Positions 17,001 to 25,699 of a stretch of DNA of 38,377 nt are shown one piece after another. This DNA comes from Clostridium sulfidigenes. GTDB taxonomy: Bacteria > Bacillota > Clostridia > Clostridiales > Clostridiaceae. The notes under the pieces are model-generated. The model saw nothing but the letters and a program-made list of their open reading frames with translations, was not told the origin of the DNA and searched no databases. Within the stretch, counting starts at the first letter, position 1, and every line of letters begins with the position of its first letter. The stretch is taken from positions 1 through 38,377 of the forward strand of contig NZ_JPMD01000036.1 in NCBI RefSeq assembly GCF_000732635.1. The letters run 5' to 3'. A program made the translations under genes and the position numbers.

Positions 17001-19466
17001 TTAATATATATGAATTTTTATAATTATGTATATATGGCATCTACATTATATAAGCAAGGAAAGTATTCCGAATGTTTTAGATATATAGATATATGCAACA
17101 AATATATAGAAAGAAATTCAATTTTTGAGCAAGAATTAGTTCCATACTATATATTGGAATATTATATGAATTCCTTAATCGGTAATAGACAAAAAGCTAT
17201 GGATTATTTATTAGAAGGTAAAAAGGCTTTTGATAATACGAATTCTTTAATGAAATATAAAATGGAGCTACTTTGTATTATAAACAAGATACTCTTAGAG
17301 AGAAAAATGAAAAGTATAGAAGATGTAATTGAGGCTAGTGAAAAGATATTATATGTAGATTTAAGGGTGTCAATGTTATCCGATGGAGTTTTACAACTTT
17401 TAAATCAAGGCTTAAATAGTGTAGCTACAGAAATATTTTATTACATTAAAAAGTTTAAACATGAAATAAAGTCTGATCTTAATAAATTGACTTTAATATA
17501 TATTGAAGCTGTTATAGATAAATGTATGCCTATAGATGCCTTAGAAGAGGCATTAGCTCAATATAAGGATATTAAAAATTCTAATTTATCCTGGAAAATG
17601 TATTATAAAATAGGATATACCTATTATGAGAATGGAGATAGGGCTAAAGCGGCGTTATATATTTCAGAAGCCTGTGATATAATACAGGATATATTATTGC
17701 AAATTCCTAAGAACTATAGAAAATCTTTTTTACAGAATCAAGGAAACATGTTGGATTGCTTTCGAATACTATTACAAATAAAAAGTTACTATAATCAAAG
17801 AAAAGGAATAAAGTTAGACCAAATAAATATTAATACAACAGAAAATATTGAAGATTTATTTCAAATTATATTAGAGAGTGATTTTATAAATGAAGAATTT
17901 ATAAAATCCTTAAAGGATTCATCTAAGGATTATCTTACAGATATTGATAGTATTGAGGACTTACTAAATAACTTATGTGGAAATAGTCAAGAAAGTATGG
18001 ACATCATATGCAAATATATAAGTAATATTAGTTTAGCAACAAAAACTAATATAATAATAGAGAATAATAATAGATTTTCTGTAGTATCAAGTGATGGAAA
18101 TGATGTAGAACTGCCAGATGATATGTCTATAGTTAACATAGCTAGAAATAAGGGAATACCTATTAGGTTAAGTAGAAAAGTTATTTGTGATGCCAATGGG
18201 AATATACTAACTTATGACATTGAAAATGATATAAAAGCAGCTATGTGTATACCAATAACTCAAATTTCTAAGAATAGTAGAGGTATGAGTAAATATGATT
18301 ATAATCATGATGTGTTAGGATATGTATATGTGGAAAGTAAAAGGAAATTAAATAACATAAATGAGGAGACAATGCATCAGTGTGTAACTATAGGTAGAAT
18401 TTTGTACATGATAATTGATAAACTTAATATAAAAAGAAATTCTACTATAGACAAGTTGACTAAGACATTAACAAGAAGGTATTTAGAATCATTTATTCAT
18501 GAACAGATAGACAGATCTTTTAATTTTAACTCTGAATTTTCAACTATAATGGTAGATATAGATAAATTTAAAACCATTAATGATACCTTTGGACATAGAA
18601 TGGGTGACCAAGTATTAAGTAAGATATGTGAAGTAATTATAAAAAATATAAGACAAGATGATGCAGTAGGAAGATATGGTGGAGAAGAATTTATTATAGT
18701 ATTACCTAATACAGGCATAGAGGAAGCTAAGAGTATAGCTGAAAGAATTAGAGTGAAAATTTATCAGGCAAAAGTTATGGGAGATAAAAGAGTAGTAACA
18801 GTAAGTTTAGGCGTAGCTAATTATCCTAATCATACGACTACCTATGAAGAGCTTATTGAAAAAACAGACCAAGCTTTATATGCAGCTAAAAATAGTGGTC
18901 GTAATGCTACTAGAGTATGGGAAGAATCCTATGGTTCTAAAATAAGCACTACAAATAAATTAAGTGGTATATTTGTAGGTAGTGAAAATCAAGACTATAA
19001 GAATGTCTCAACTTTAATTGAATTCATAGATTTGATTAATTCAGAGGGAAATGTAGATGAAAAAATTGCCATTACAATTAATAGAATTACAGAAATTGTT
19101 GAAGCAGATTCATGTACATTGTTTACCATGAAACAAGGGGAATTAGTCAATAGATACTCTAAAACTATAGATGAAACAGGCGGTGAATTTGATGAAATAC
19201 GTAAATACAATAAGATTAGGGCTACAATAAATTCAGGAGAAAATATTTGTGGAGTAGATTGGGATTGCATAGATGAATATGATGAAATTAAAAACATTCC
19301 TGATTTAAAATCTAATATTATAGTCTTATTAAAAGACAAAATAAATATAATTGGAGTAATATACTTAACAGCATCAATTAATCATAAGGAGTTTACTTAT
19401 GATGAATTAAATTTTATTAATACCTTAGGTAAAATAATTGTTCCAATCCTAAAAGAATATCAATAA
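14073..19466 (+). CDS. Giant multidomain diguanylate cyclase (pseudokinase-AAA-TPR-GAF-GGDEF-GAF)
   Basis: The protein has 1797 residues. About 1-265 resemble the start of a Ser/Thr kinase (NERYKIVELLNQNRIYSVYEA) but lack a glycine loop, the beta-3 Lys, HRD and DFG. At about 285 comes IGRDEEL, then Walker A GEIGIGKT (317-324) and Walker B VIIIDD (429-434), a STAND/AAA ATPase. About 660-1240 is helical, with TPR-like repeats. A GAF-like domain spans about 1305-1450. A GGDEF domain follows, with DKLTKTLTRR at 1460, I-site RQDD (1527-1530) and active site GGEEF (1536-1540), so cyclic-di-GMP synthesis with product inhibition is expected. A second GAF-like domain ends the protein. No transmembrane segments are evident, so it is a cytosolic sensor. 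It stands alone between a gap and a terminator. Confidence 0.88.
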   Translation: MKIINERYKIVELLNQNRIYSVYEAIDIYNNMSMVNIYVVNNSNIENKIINYCISEYEKIPTIKNDVIRILDFGVVNSVDNKDKMDNYYYTTEVYSDYKLLLDAVEGISEEILIKVFLEICVVAHNQSYNYMKVVPFSDDNIYVSLDFKVKLKDKLTALLQSRETGIASYSEDIEEVTSNKFKEERYYINRLCEILINISLKNKGRYRDSKTCKIIIKHMESNEGQEYKELFGVKLYNLIDKLCSSRDNSINSIFDIIKQVNSIYNMNFKYQINSEKRELNFNIPLIGRDEELKMIMESINHIVKYHETKNIILIHGEIGIGKTRLLKHIKYIMNVKENKRLRCFYMKSNKEESTKVTIAQLLRKIVSIADKNLISKYKKEIMLLAPDIYGDNNNENLGYFKLENKERLILIAKISSFLQEYYYDNPGVIIIDDMNMYDTLTLNLIQYMLNKTYFRTNVLIIIGYRDGDCLNNNNFTQFIEYIADKVALNVHLRSLTESNSAKMLRNILNVEKISDEFISRFYKYSMGNPLFIEESLKDLCNREIIYLNEENGRWYKPDNHDMYMPVNMEKVCETQLKDVDKLSYEILYIISFFYTPMPVRVLKDVLTTNESDVDNVVAQLVAKGILYSSIGDNGFVYTFYNKFLRSYLYKDLERSTKEDIHRKIVVVLEQYCYDELNIYIEELIYHLEILGLSRKLIHYYKKNEQRLENINSVNEAIRYSFKILQIIDKFENRDEFINDEIETNMNLGKLYNSISEKSVAIEYYIKAQELCKFQDKIITNIDIMVEMIWIYMDLCKEEEIEYYTKRISKALENVDYLKGTIEYLRIVVRNSYNTGKYEKIKDVCKEGISLCKEEHMDYKVGFYNSYCNALIAQCKEEEALKILKGTVTECYEKNYTKALPRIYNSIGVIYGDYYQYGDEALSWFDRLYEISKIEQNKFYEVIALSNMGFFSYVLVNYDEAYRCLNKASNIATQNELIYMNFYNYVYMASTLYKQGKYSECFRYIDICNKYIERNSIFEQELVPYYILEYYMNSLIGNRQKAMDYLLEGKKAFDNTNSLMKYKMELLCIINKILLERKMKSIEDVIEASEKILYVDLRVSMLSDGVLQLLNQGLNSVATEIFYYIKKFKHEIKSDLNKLTLIYIEAVIDKCMPIDALEEALAQYKDIKNSNLSWKMYYKIGYTYYENGDRAKAALYISEACDIIQDILLQIPKNYRKSFLQNQGNMLDCFRILLQIKSYYNQRKGIKLDQININTTENIEDLFQIILESDFINEEFIKSLKDSSKDYLTDIDSIEDLLNNLCGNSQESMDIICKYISNISLATKTNIIIENNNRFSVVSSDGNDVELPDDMSIVNIARNKGIPIRLSRKVICDANGNILTYDIENDIKAAMCIPITQISKNSRGMSKYDYNHDVLGYVYVESKRKLNNINEETMHQCVTIGRILYMIIDKLNIKRNSTIDKLTKTLTRRYLESFIHEQIDRSFNFNSEFSTIMVDIDKFKTINDTFGHRMGDQVLSKICEVIIKNIRQDDAVGRYGGEEFIIVLPNTGIEEAKSIAERIRVKIYQAKVMGDKRVVTVSLGVANYPNHTTTYEELIEKTDQALYAAKNSGRNATRVWEESYGSKISTTNKLSGIFVGSENQDYKNVSTLIEFIDLINSEGNVDEKIAITINRITEIVEADSCTLFTMKQGELVNRYSKTIDETGGEFDEIRKYNKIRATINSGENICGVDWDCIDEYDEIKNIPDLKSNIIVLLKDKINIIGVIYLTASINHKEFTYDELNFINTLGKIIVPILKEYQ

Positions 19467-19478
19467 TATTAAATTTAT

Positions 19479-19514
19479 AGGTATGAAATTAGAGAGCTAG
19501 TTTCATACCTTTTA
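19479..19514 (+). terminator. Terminator after the giant GGDEF gene
   Basis: AGGTATGAAA pairs with TTTCATACCT (10 bp) around a 12-nt loop and runs into a short T-tract. It begins 13 bases after the stop codon. Confidence 0.7.
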
Positions 19515-19735
19515 TCATAAATAGATAATTAATAAAAACTTAAAAGTATATATTTTTATATATAGTATATATAAGATATACTTTAAGTAGGAGTTATAGC
19601 GCTTTTCCATAGGGAAAGGTACTTATAAGTTATTTTAAATTTATATTAAAATATAATAATGAATATTAAAGTTTGGGAGATAAATAATAGTAGTACTATT
19701 AAAAGATAAAATAATAAAATAGCAGGAGGAGAAAG
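19515..19735 (+). other. Intergenic leader before the M16C peptidase, with small inverted repeats
   Basis: This AT-rich gap contains a small hairpin, CTTTTCC-ATA-GGGAAAG, near 19600-19616 and a perfect palindrome, AATAGTA-G-TACTATT, at 19686-19700. The palindrome lies 36 bp before the peptidase start and could be an operator. I could not assign a promoter with confidence. Confidence 0.35.
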
Positions 19736-22663
19736 ATGAATTATAATTTAGGAAAAATATATCATGGATTTAAGTTGCATAGAGAAGAAAAGGTTGAAGA
19801 AATAAATTCTATAGCTAGAGTTTTTATACATGAAAAAACAGGGGCAAAATTATTACATCTGGAAAATGATGATTCTAACAAAGTATTTGCAATAGGGTTT
19901 AAAACACCACCAAGCGATGATACTGGAGTTGCTCATATATTAGAGCATAGTGTATTATGTGGTTCACGCAAATTTCCTACAAAAGAGCCCTTTGTAGAAC
20001 TTATAAAAGGATCATTAAACACATTTCTAAATGCTATGACTTTTAGTGATAAAACTATATATCCACTAGCAAGTAAAAATGAAAAGGACTTTTTTAATTT
20101 AATGGATGTATATTTAGATGCAGTGTTTTATCCTAATATATATAATACAAAGGAAATTTTAATGCAAGAAGGTTGGCATTATGAATTAGAAAATGCTGAA
20201 GATGAGCTAACTTATAAGGGTGTAGTTTATAATGAAATGAAAGGAGCATTTTCATCACCAGATGGAGTGTTAATGAGAGGAATTCAAAAATCTTTATTTG
20301 AACATAATACCTATGGATTTGAATCAGGTGGAGATCCAGAATTCATACCAGATTTAACTGAAGAGGAGTTTTTGGGATTTCATAGTAAATACTACCATCC
20401 ATCTAACAGCTATATATTCTTATATGGAGATGGAAACTTAGATGAAAGATTAGCATTTATTAATGACAATTACTTAAACAATTTTGAAAAAAAGGATATT
20501 GATGCTGAAATATTACCAGAAAAGCCTTTTAAAGAAATGAAAGAGGTTGTAACAGAATACTCTATTTCTAATGAAGATAATGAAGATGAAAAAACTTTCA
20601 TGGCATTAAACTTTGTTACTGGAGAATGTACTAATGATGAATTATATATTAGTCTAAGTGTTTTAGAATATCTTTTATTAGAAACTCAAGGAGCTCCATT
20701 AAAACAAGCAATCCTTGATGCTAACCTAGGAAAGGATGTATATGGAAGTTTTGATAATGGGATTTTACAACCGGTATTTAGTATAGTACTTAAAAATAGT
20801 GACGCAAATAAAAAAGAAAAATTTAAGAATGTAGTGTTTGATACATTAAAATCTTTGGTTAAAAATGGAATTGATAAAAAACTAATAGAGGCATGCATAA
20901 ACATTACAGAATTTAAGTTAAGAGAAGCAGATTTTCAGGGCATGCCTAAAGGTTTATTCTATTATATGACAGCTATGGATAGCTGGCTACATGATGGAGA
21001 TCCGTTAATTCACTTAAAATATGAAAAGAATATGGAAAAAATAAAGAAAGCACTAACTTCAAATTATTTTGAACAATTAATTGAAAAATATATATTAAAC
21101 AATAATCATAGCTCATTAATAGTGTTAGCGCCTAAAAGGGGTTTAGCAGATGAAAAGGATAAAAAATTAAGAACTGGATTAAAGAAATATAAAGAAAATC
21201 TATCTGTTGAGGAAATACAAGACATAATTAATGAAACAAAGTCTTTAATAAATAGACAGAACACACCTGATTCAGAGGAAATATTAGAAACTATACCAGT
21301 ATTATCTATAGATGATATAGACCAGAAAGTTGAAGAATTGAGCGTTATAGAGGAGGATGCTTCTGGAGTGAAGCTACTTCATCATGATGCATTTACAAGT
21401 AAAATTGCTTACTTAGATTTTATGTTTGATAGCAGAACCATAGCACAAGAAGATATTTCATATCTAAGTCTATTAACCACACTATTAGGAAAAATTAATA
21501 CTAAAACCTATAGTTATGTAGATTTATCTAATGAAATACTAATTAATACAGGTGGAATATATTTTAAAAATGAAGTATATGGCGATAGTAAAGATGTCCT
21601 TAGATATAGTACTTACCTTGAAGGACATTGTAGTGTAGTAGTAGATAGAGTTCCAAGAGCTTTAGAAATATTGGCAGATATAATTAAGAATACATCCTTT
21701 GAAGATAAAAAGAGAATAAGAGAACTTATAAGAGTTTTAATATCAAGAATAGAAATGAAGCTTATGGATAGAGGACATCAAGTTGCAACTACAAGATTAG
21801 GAGCTTATTTCTCTCCTGCTTATGAATATATAGAAAAAACTTCAGGATATGAGTATTATAAATTCTTAAAGGAGATAGAAAATAACTTTGATGATAGAAT
21901 AGATAGTGTTATTTTAAAATTTCAAGCTATAATGAATAAGGTATTTAATAAAAATAGTTTAATAGTGGCAGTAACTGGTAAAGATGAAGAAGTTAGTGCT
22001 GTAAAGAAGAATGTTTCAGAGATATTAGAAGTATTATCTGATGAAGAAGTACAAATTAATAAGTATAGCTTCCATGAAGAAAACAAAAATGAAGGAATGC
22101 TTACTCCATCTAATGTTCAATATGTGGCAAAGGGATATAATTATAAAAAATTAGGATATGAGTACACAGGAAAGTTATTAGTGCTAAAAACTATAATTGG
22201 CATGGATTATCTATGGAATAAAGTTAGAGTACAGGGTGGAGCTTATGGAGCTTTTGCTAATATAGTGAGAAGTGGTAATTTTATGTTTGCTAGTTATAGA
22301 GACCCTAATATAAAAGAGACCTTAAAGACTTATGATAATGCAGCTAAATACTTGGATAATTTTACAACTACAGATAGAGAGATGCTAAAATACATTATAG
22401 GAACTATAAGTGAACTAGATATGCAATTAACTCCATCCATGGCAGGAGATGCAGCAGTTAGCTATTATATAAGAAGAATATCTAAGGCGGATAGACAGCA
22501 GGAAAGAAAAGAAGTGTTATCTACTACAGTTAAGGATATTAATAACTTCTCAAAATTAGTAGCAGATGTTATGAAGATGAATTATATAGTGGTTCTTGGT
22601 AATGATGGTAAGATTAAAGAAAATAAAGATGTATTTAAAAACTTAGAAAATGTGTTTAACTAA
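19736..22663 (+). CDS. M16C zinc metallopeptidase, presequence-protease (PreP/Cym1) type
   Basis: The 975-residue protein is a two-halved clam-shell peptidase. The inverted zinc motif HILEH is at 67-71 and the distal Glu ligand at 167 (NEMKGAF), 96 residues after the second His, the same spacing as in PreP. SVLCGSRKFPTKEPFVELIKGSLNTFLNA is the usual PreP-family context. The C-terminal half keeps the non-catalytic repeat (RVQGGAYGAFANI). Family members degrade short unstructured peptides. There is no signal peptide, so it probably recycles cytosolic peptides. The start follows AGGAGGAG. Confidence 0.92.
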   Translation: MNYNLGKIYHGFKLHREEKVEEINSIARVFIHEKTGAKLLHLENDDSNKVFAIGFKTPPSDDTGVAHILEHSVLCGSRKFPTKEPFVELIKGSLNTFLNAMTFSDKTIYPLASKNEKDFFNLMDVYLDAVFYPNIYNTKEILMQEGWHYELENAEDELTYKGVVYNEMKGAFSSPDGVLMRGIQKSLFEHNTYGFESGGDPEFIPDLTEEEFLGFHSKYYHPSNSYIFLYGDGNLDERLAFINDNYLNNFEKKDIDAEILPEKPFKEMKEVVTEYSISNEDNEDEKTFMALNFVTGECTNDELYISLSVLEYLLLETQGAPLKQAILDANLGKDVYGSFDNGILQPVFSIVLKNSDANKKEKFKNVVFDTLKSLVKNGIDKKLIEACINITEFKLREADFQGMPKGLFYYMTAMDSWLHDGDPLIHLKYEKNMEKIKKALTSNYFEQLIEKYILNNNHSSLIVLAPKRGLADEKDKKLRTGLKKYKENLSVEEIQDIINETKSLINRQNTPDSEEILETIPVLSIDDIDQKVEELSVIEEDASGVKLLHHDAFTSKIAYLDFMFDSRTIAQEDISYLSLLTTLLGKINTKTYSYVDLSNEILINTGGIYFKNEVYGDSKDVLRYSTYLEGHCSVVVDRVPRALEILADIIKNTSFEDKKRIRELIRVLISRIEMKLMDRGHQVATTRLGAYFSPAYEYIEKTSGYEYYKFLKEIENNFDDRIDSVILKFQAIMNKVFNKNSLIVAVTGKDEEVSAVKKNVSEILEVLSDEEVQINKYSFHEENKNEGMLTPSNVQYVAKGYNYKKLGYEYTGKLLVLKTIIGMDYLWNKVRVQGGAYGAFANIVRSGNFMFASYRDPNIKETLKTYDNAAKYLDNFTTTDREMLKYIIGTISELDMQLTPSMAGDAAVSYYIRRISKADRQQERKEVLSTTVKDINNFSKLVADVMKMNYIVVLGNDGKIKENKDVFKNLENVFN

Positions 22664-22675
22664 GGGGGGAGAAAT

Positions 22676-22714
22676 TTAATCAGAAGTTATAATTTACTTA
22701 TGAATTCTGATTAA
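22676..22714 (+). other. Hairpin between a Shine-Dalgarno-like G-run and the pncC start
   Basis: TTAATCAGAA (22676-22685) pairs perfectly with TTCTGATTAA (22705-22714) around a 19-nt loop. A purine run GGGGGGAG lies just before it (22664-22671) and ATG 22723 lies 8 bases after it. If folded, the hairpin brings the G-run within ribosome-binding distance of the start codon. Confidence 0.55.
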
Positions 22715-22722
22715 TATTAACT

Positions 22723-23238
22723 ATGATAAATGATAGTATATATGGAGAAGGAGAGATCGCTCTAGAAGATGCAATAGGAGAAATGCTAGTTAATAAGGGT
22801 TTAACTATTGCTACTGCAGAATCATGTACAGGAGGAATGGTTGTAGCAAGATTAATTAACTATCCTGGTATATCAAAAAGTTTACTTGAAGGAGTAGTAA
22901 CCTATAGTAATGAAGCCAAAATCAATAGAATTAACGTAAAAAAAGAAACTCTTGAGAAATTTGGAGCTGTTAGCCATCAGGTAGCAGCTCAAATGGCTGA
23001 AGGAATAGCGAAGACTTCAGGAGCTGATATAGGAATATCAACTACAGGAGTAGCAGGTCCAGGTGGAGGAACTGCTGAGAAACCAGTAGGAAGAGTATAT
23101 ATAGGATTATATTATAAAGGCAAGGTTACGACAAAAGAATTAAACCTTTCTGGAGATAGGCAAGAAATAAGAGAAAAATCTACTATAAATATTTTAGATA
23201 TGTTAAGAAATGAATTATTAAATGATAAATTAATATAA
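22723..23238 (+). CDS. pncC: Nicotinamide-nucleotide amidase (CinA C-terminal domain, stand-alone)
   Basis: This 171-residue protein is the CinA C-terminal domain alone. The catalytic motif TAESCTGG (Ser34) and TTGVAGPGGGTAEKPVGRVYIG are intact. Such proteins deamidate nicotinamide mononucleotide, recycling the pyridine nucleotide to NaMN. The N-terminal COG1058 domain of full CinA is absent. No Shine-Dalgarno site sits directly before ATG 22723 and no in-frame start exists upstream (a stop lies at 22708); a hairpin separates the start from a G-rich run. An internal ATG at 22783 is the only nearby alternative, but it would cut close to the domain. Confidence 0.88.
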   Translation: MINDSIYGEGEIALEDAIGEMLVNKGLTIATAESCTGGMVVARLINYPGISKSLLEGVVTYSNEAKINRINVKKETLEKFGAVSHQVAAQMAEGIAKTSGADIGISTTGVAGPGGGTAEKPVGRVYIGLYYKGKVTTKELNLSGDRQEIREKSTINILDMLRNELLNDKLI

Positions 23239-23279
23239 AAAAGTAAAGCACCCATGTAAATGAGGGTGCTTTACTTTTT
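23238..23279. terminator. Bidirectional terminator between pncC and the subtilase gene
   Basis: A perfect 16-bp stem, AAAAAGTAAAGCACCC with GGGTGCTTTACTTTTT around a 10-nt loop, lies between two converging genes. Each strand ends in a T-run. It overlaps the last base of the pncC stop codon and contains the stop codon of the minus-strand gene. Confidence 0.93.
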
Positions 23280-24542
23280 ATGTTTATGCTTATTTTTATT
23301 ATCCTTATTAATTAAAATAGAAGACAAATCACTACCAATTAAGTTGTTAATATTTATATATCCATTACCTTGTTTATATTTTTTATCATTTATTAAGGTT
23401 GAATTTATTCTCAATAAAGTATATATATCATCAAAGGTAAACTCGTTGTTTATTTCAAATAATAGTGCACAGATACCTGCTATAAAAGCACAGGATATAG
23501 AGGTTCCACTACGAATAGTATAAGGAGAAGTAAGAGGTGGGGGATATATTTTTTCACCATCTCTCTCAGATATATAATTACAGTCAGTGTTTAAAGATAT
23601 AATATCATCACTGGCAGCAACAAAATCAGGTTTTTTTAATATTTTATTAGAGCCGCAACAGGAATAATCACTTATTTTATAAGTAGAATTTGTATCTATT
23701 CCACCTATTGTAAGCACTTTATCAGATAGAGCAATACCTTTTATAGTATCTTCTTTATCTTCATTATTACCAGCAGGTACAACTATTATTATGTTTTTAT
23801 TTCTAAGTATAGTAAAAATTTTATCATATAGAGATAAAATAAACTTATTTAAAGTAGTTATTTCAAAAGGTGCACATACTATTTTTATATTAAATTCATC
23901 AATACTATTATATAAACATTCCAAAGCAAATAAAGTAGCTGAAATATACCCTTTACCAAGCTTATTAAAGGCTTTTACCATAACTAAATGGCTATTAACA
24001 GCAATGCCATGTTGTTTTACTTTTTTATTTGTACCTTCTCCGCATATTAATCCAGAAATAAAAGTCCCATGACCATTGTCATCATAAGGGTATGTTGAAC
24101 CATTAATTATATCAATAAATTTTTTTACTTTATTTGATGGGGTAGATAAATCTATATGTGGATACACGCCACTATCAATAATACCAATACCTATGCCTTT
24201 ACCGGAAACCTCTTTATTTTTTAACACTTCAAATCTTTTATTGTCTAAAAAAATTCCATTGGCATGAAGGATATTTTTGTTGCATAAAAATGCTATGTCG
24301 TCAATGCATATATATTTAACTTCCGGAAGCTCTATAATTCTTTTAATAGCTCTTTTGGTAGCAAGAACACATAAACAATGCAAGGATTTAATATTATACA
24401 AGACTTCACCTTTTGAGGATTTAATGTTTTTCTCTATTGAATTTTTAATGCTACCATATTTAATTATTATTCTATATCTATTATAAATATCATTATCCAT
24501 CATATTTTTAAGAGTCGGATCAAGTTTTTTATTAAAAAGCAT
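23271..24542 (-). CDS. Subtilisin-like serine protease (S8), intracellular type
   Basis: The 423-residue protein has an N-terminal segment (about 20-86) resembling an I9-type pro-domain (RYRIIIKYGS...LPEVKYICIDD). A subtilase domain follows with the triad Asp123 (IIDSG), His158 (NGHGTFISG) and Ser348 (RSGTSIS), and the oxyanion Asn259 (PAGNNED). The Ser motif reads GTSISCA in place of GTSMAxP, a modest variation. I see no signal peptide or membrane segment, so it is probably cytosolic or released by an unusual route. The start has AAGGAGT 6 bases upstream. The gene is Lys/Asn/Ile-rich like its neighbours. Its physiological substrate is unknown. Confidence 0.9.
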   Translation of the reverse strand: MLFNKKLDPTLKNMMDNDIYNRYRIIIKYGSIKNSIEKNIKSSKGEVLYNIKSLHCLCVLATKRAIKRIIELPEVKYICIDDIAFLCNKNILHANGIFLDNKRFEVLKNKEVSGKGIGIGIIDSGVYPHIDLSTPSNKVKKFIDIINGSTYPYDDNGHGTFISGLICGEGTNKKVKQHGIAVNSHLVMVKAFNKLGKGYISATLFALECLYNSIDEFNIKIVCAPFEITTLNKFILSLYDKIFTILRNKNIIIVVPAGNNEDKEDTIKGIALSDKVLTIGGIDTNSTYKISDYSCCGSNKILKKPDFVAASDDIISLNTDCNYISERDGEKIYPPPLTSPYTIRSGTSISCAFIAGICALLFEINNEFTFDDIYTLLRINSTLINDKKYKQGNGYININNLIGSDLSSILINKDNKNKHKHKK

Positions 24543-24624
24543 AAAATACTCCTTATATACTTATTACACTTATTAGTATATGTAAACTAAAAATATTTGT
24601 TAAAGCTTTTATTTATTGTAAAAA

Positions 24625-24669
24625 TAAAAGCTAAGATTAAGAATTTTTATATTCTAATCTTAGCTTTTA
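24625..24669 (-). terminator. Terminator of the LysR gene
   Basis: Read on the minus strand, TAAAAGCTAAGATTAGAAT pairs with ATTCTTAATCTTAGCTTTTA, with one bulged base, and continues into ATTTTT. It lies just downstream of the LysR stop codon and upstream of the subtilase start. Confidence 0.85.
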
Positions 24670-24686
24670 AAGCTTTATATATTTTA

Positions 24687-25577
24687 TTATAAATTATATA
24701 TGTTCTTACACATAGAGAAAAATGCTCTTGCAATAGGAGTAAGAGTTCTTTTAGAACTTACTATTAAGAAGAGATCTCTTCTTAAGTCTACATTTTCTAC
24801 TCGACTTATACGCATGTTACCACTAATAAAACCATCATCACATAAGCTTTTACTAATTATAGAAATTCCTAATCCTAGATTAATAAGTTTAAGTTGAGCA
24901 TGTACACTATTTACCTCACAAAGAACCTTTAATTTCTTTGGATCTATTTTGTTAGCATGAAGCTGAGCCTCTAAAGTATGTCGAGTGGCAGATTCTTTTT
25001 CTCTTATTATAAAAGGATATTTTATTAAATCATCAATAGAAATAGTTTCAGGTAAATTTAATTTAGGATTAGAAACAATAACAAGTTCATCTTCCATTAT
25101 CTTATAACTATTTATTTTTGAATTATCTATGATTGTACCAACTAAACCAATTTCACATTTAAGATCTATAATATCTTTAATTATAGATACAGAACCTTGT
25201 TCTTTAATGTTAAATTTAACGTTTGAGTAGAGTTCACTAAAGGTTGAAACAAGAGTAGGTAGTAAGGAATTGCATGGAGTAGTGCTAGCAGCAATGTTTA
25301 AGACACCAGTAATATTATTATTGAAATTAGATAGATCGGTGATAGCATTATTCCTTAAATTTATAATATCATTAGCATATTGTAGAAAAGATTCTCCTAC
25401 AGGTGTAAGATTAACTTCCTTAGATGTTCTATCAAATAATTGAATATTAAGTTCTTTTTCTAAACTAGAAATATGAGAACTTATAGTAGGTTGAGATAGG
25501 TAAATAGCATTTGCAGCCTTAGAAAAACTTCTAAGTTTAGACACTGTAATAAATGCCTCTAATTGTTTAAAATCCAT
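24687..25577 (-). CDS. LysR-family transcriptional regulator
   Basis: The 296-residue protein has the standard N-terminal winged helix (MDFKQLEAFITVSKLRSFSKAA, then LSQPTISSHISSLEKEL) over residues 1-60 and a periplasmic-binding-protein-like effector domain from about 90. Overall it resembles the CysB/CysL-like group, which includes regulators annotated as selenium-metabolism-associated in clostridia, but I cannot fix the ligand. AGGAGGT precedes the start. A YdcZ-family gene lies 112 bp upstream in the same direction but behind its own terminator. No divergent target gene is adjacent, so its regulon is not obvious. Confidence 0.88.
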   Translation of the reverse strand: MDFKQLEAFITVSKLRSFSKAANAIYLSQPTISSHISSLEKELNIQLFDRTSKEVNLTPVGESFLQYANDIINLRNNAITDLSNFNNNITGVLNIAASTTPCNSLLPTLVSTFSELYSNVKFNIKEQGSVSIIKDIIDLKCEIGLVGTIIDNSKINSYKIMEDELVIVSNPKLNLPETISIDDLIKYPFIIREKESATRHTLEAQLHANKIDPKKLKVLCEVNSVHAQLKLINLGLGISIISKSLCDDGFISGNMRISRVENVDLRRDLFLIVSSKRTLTPIARAFFSMCKNIYNL

Positions 25578-25668
25578 AGTCTACCTCCTATTAATAATAA
25601 TTTAAGATTTAATAATTCGATTTATATGAAAAAAGATTTCTATTTGAGAACTGTTAAAACTCCTTACG

Positions 25669-25699
25669 AAAAAATAGAAAAGATAGAAGCTATCCTTTC
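25669..25699 (-). terminator. Terminator of the YdcZ-family gene
   Basis: On the minus strand GAAAGGATAG pairs with CTATCTTTTC around a 3-nt loop and is followed by TATTTTTT. The stem overlaps the last codons and stop of the gene. Confidence 0.8.
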
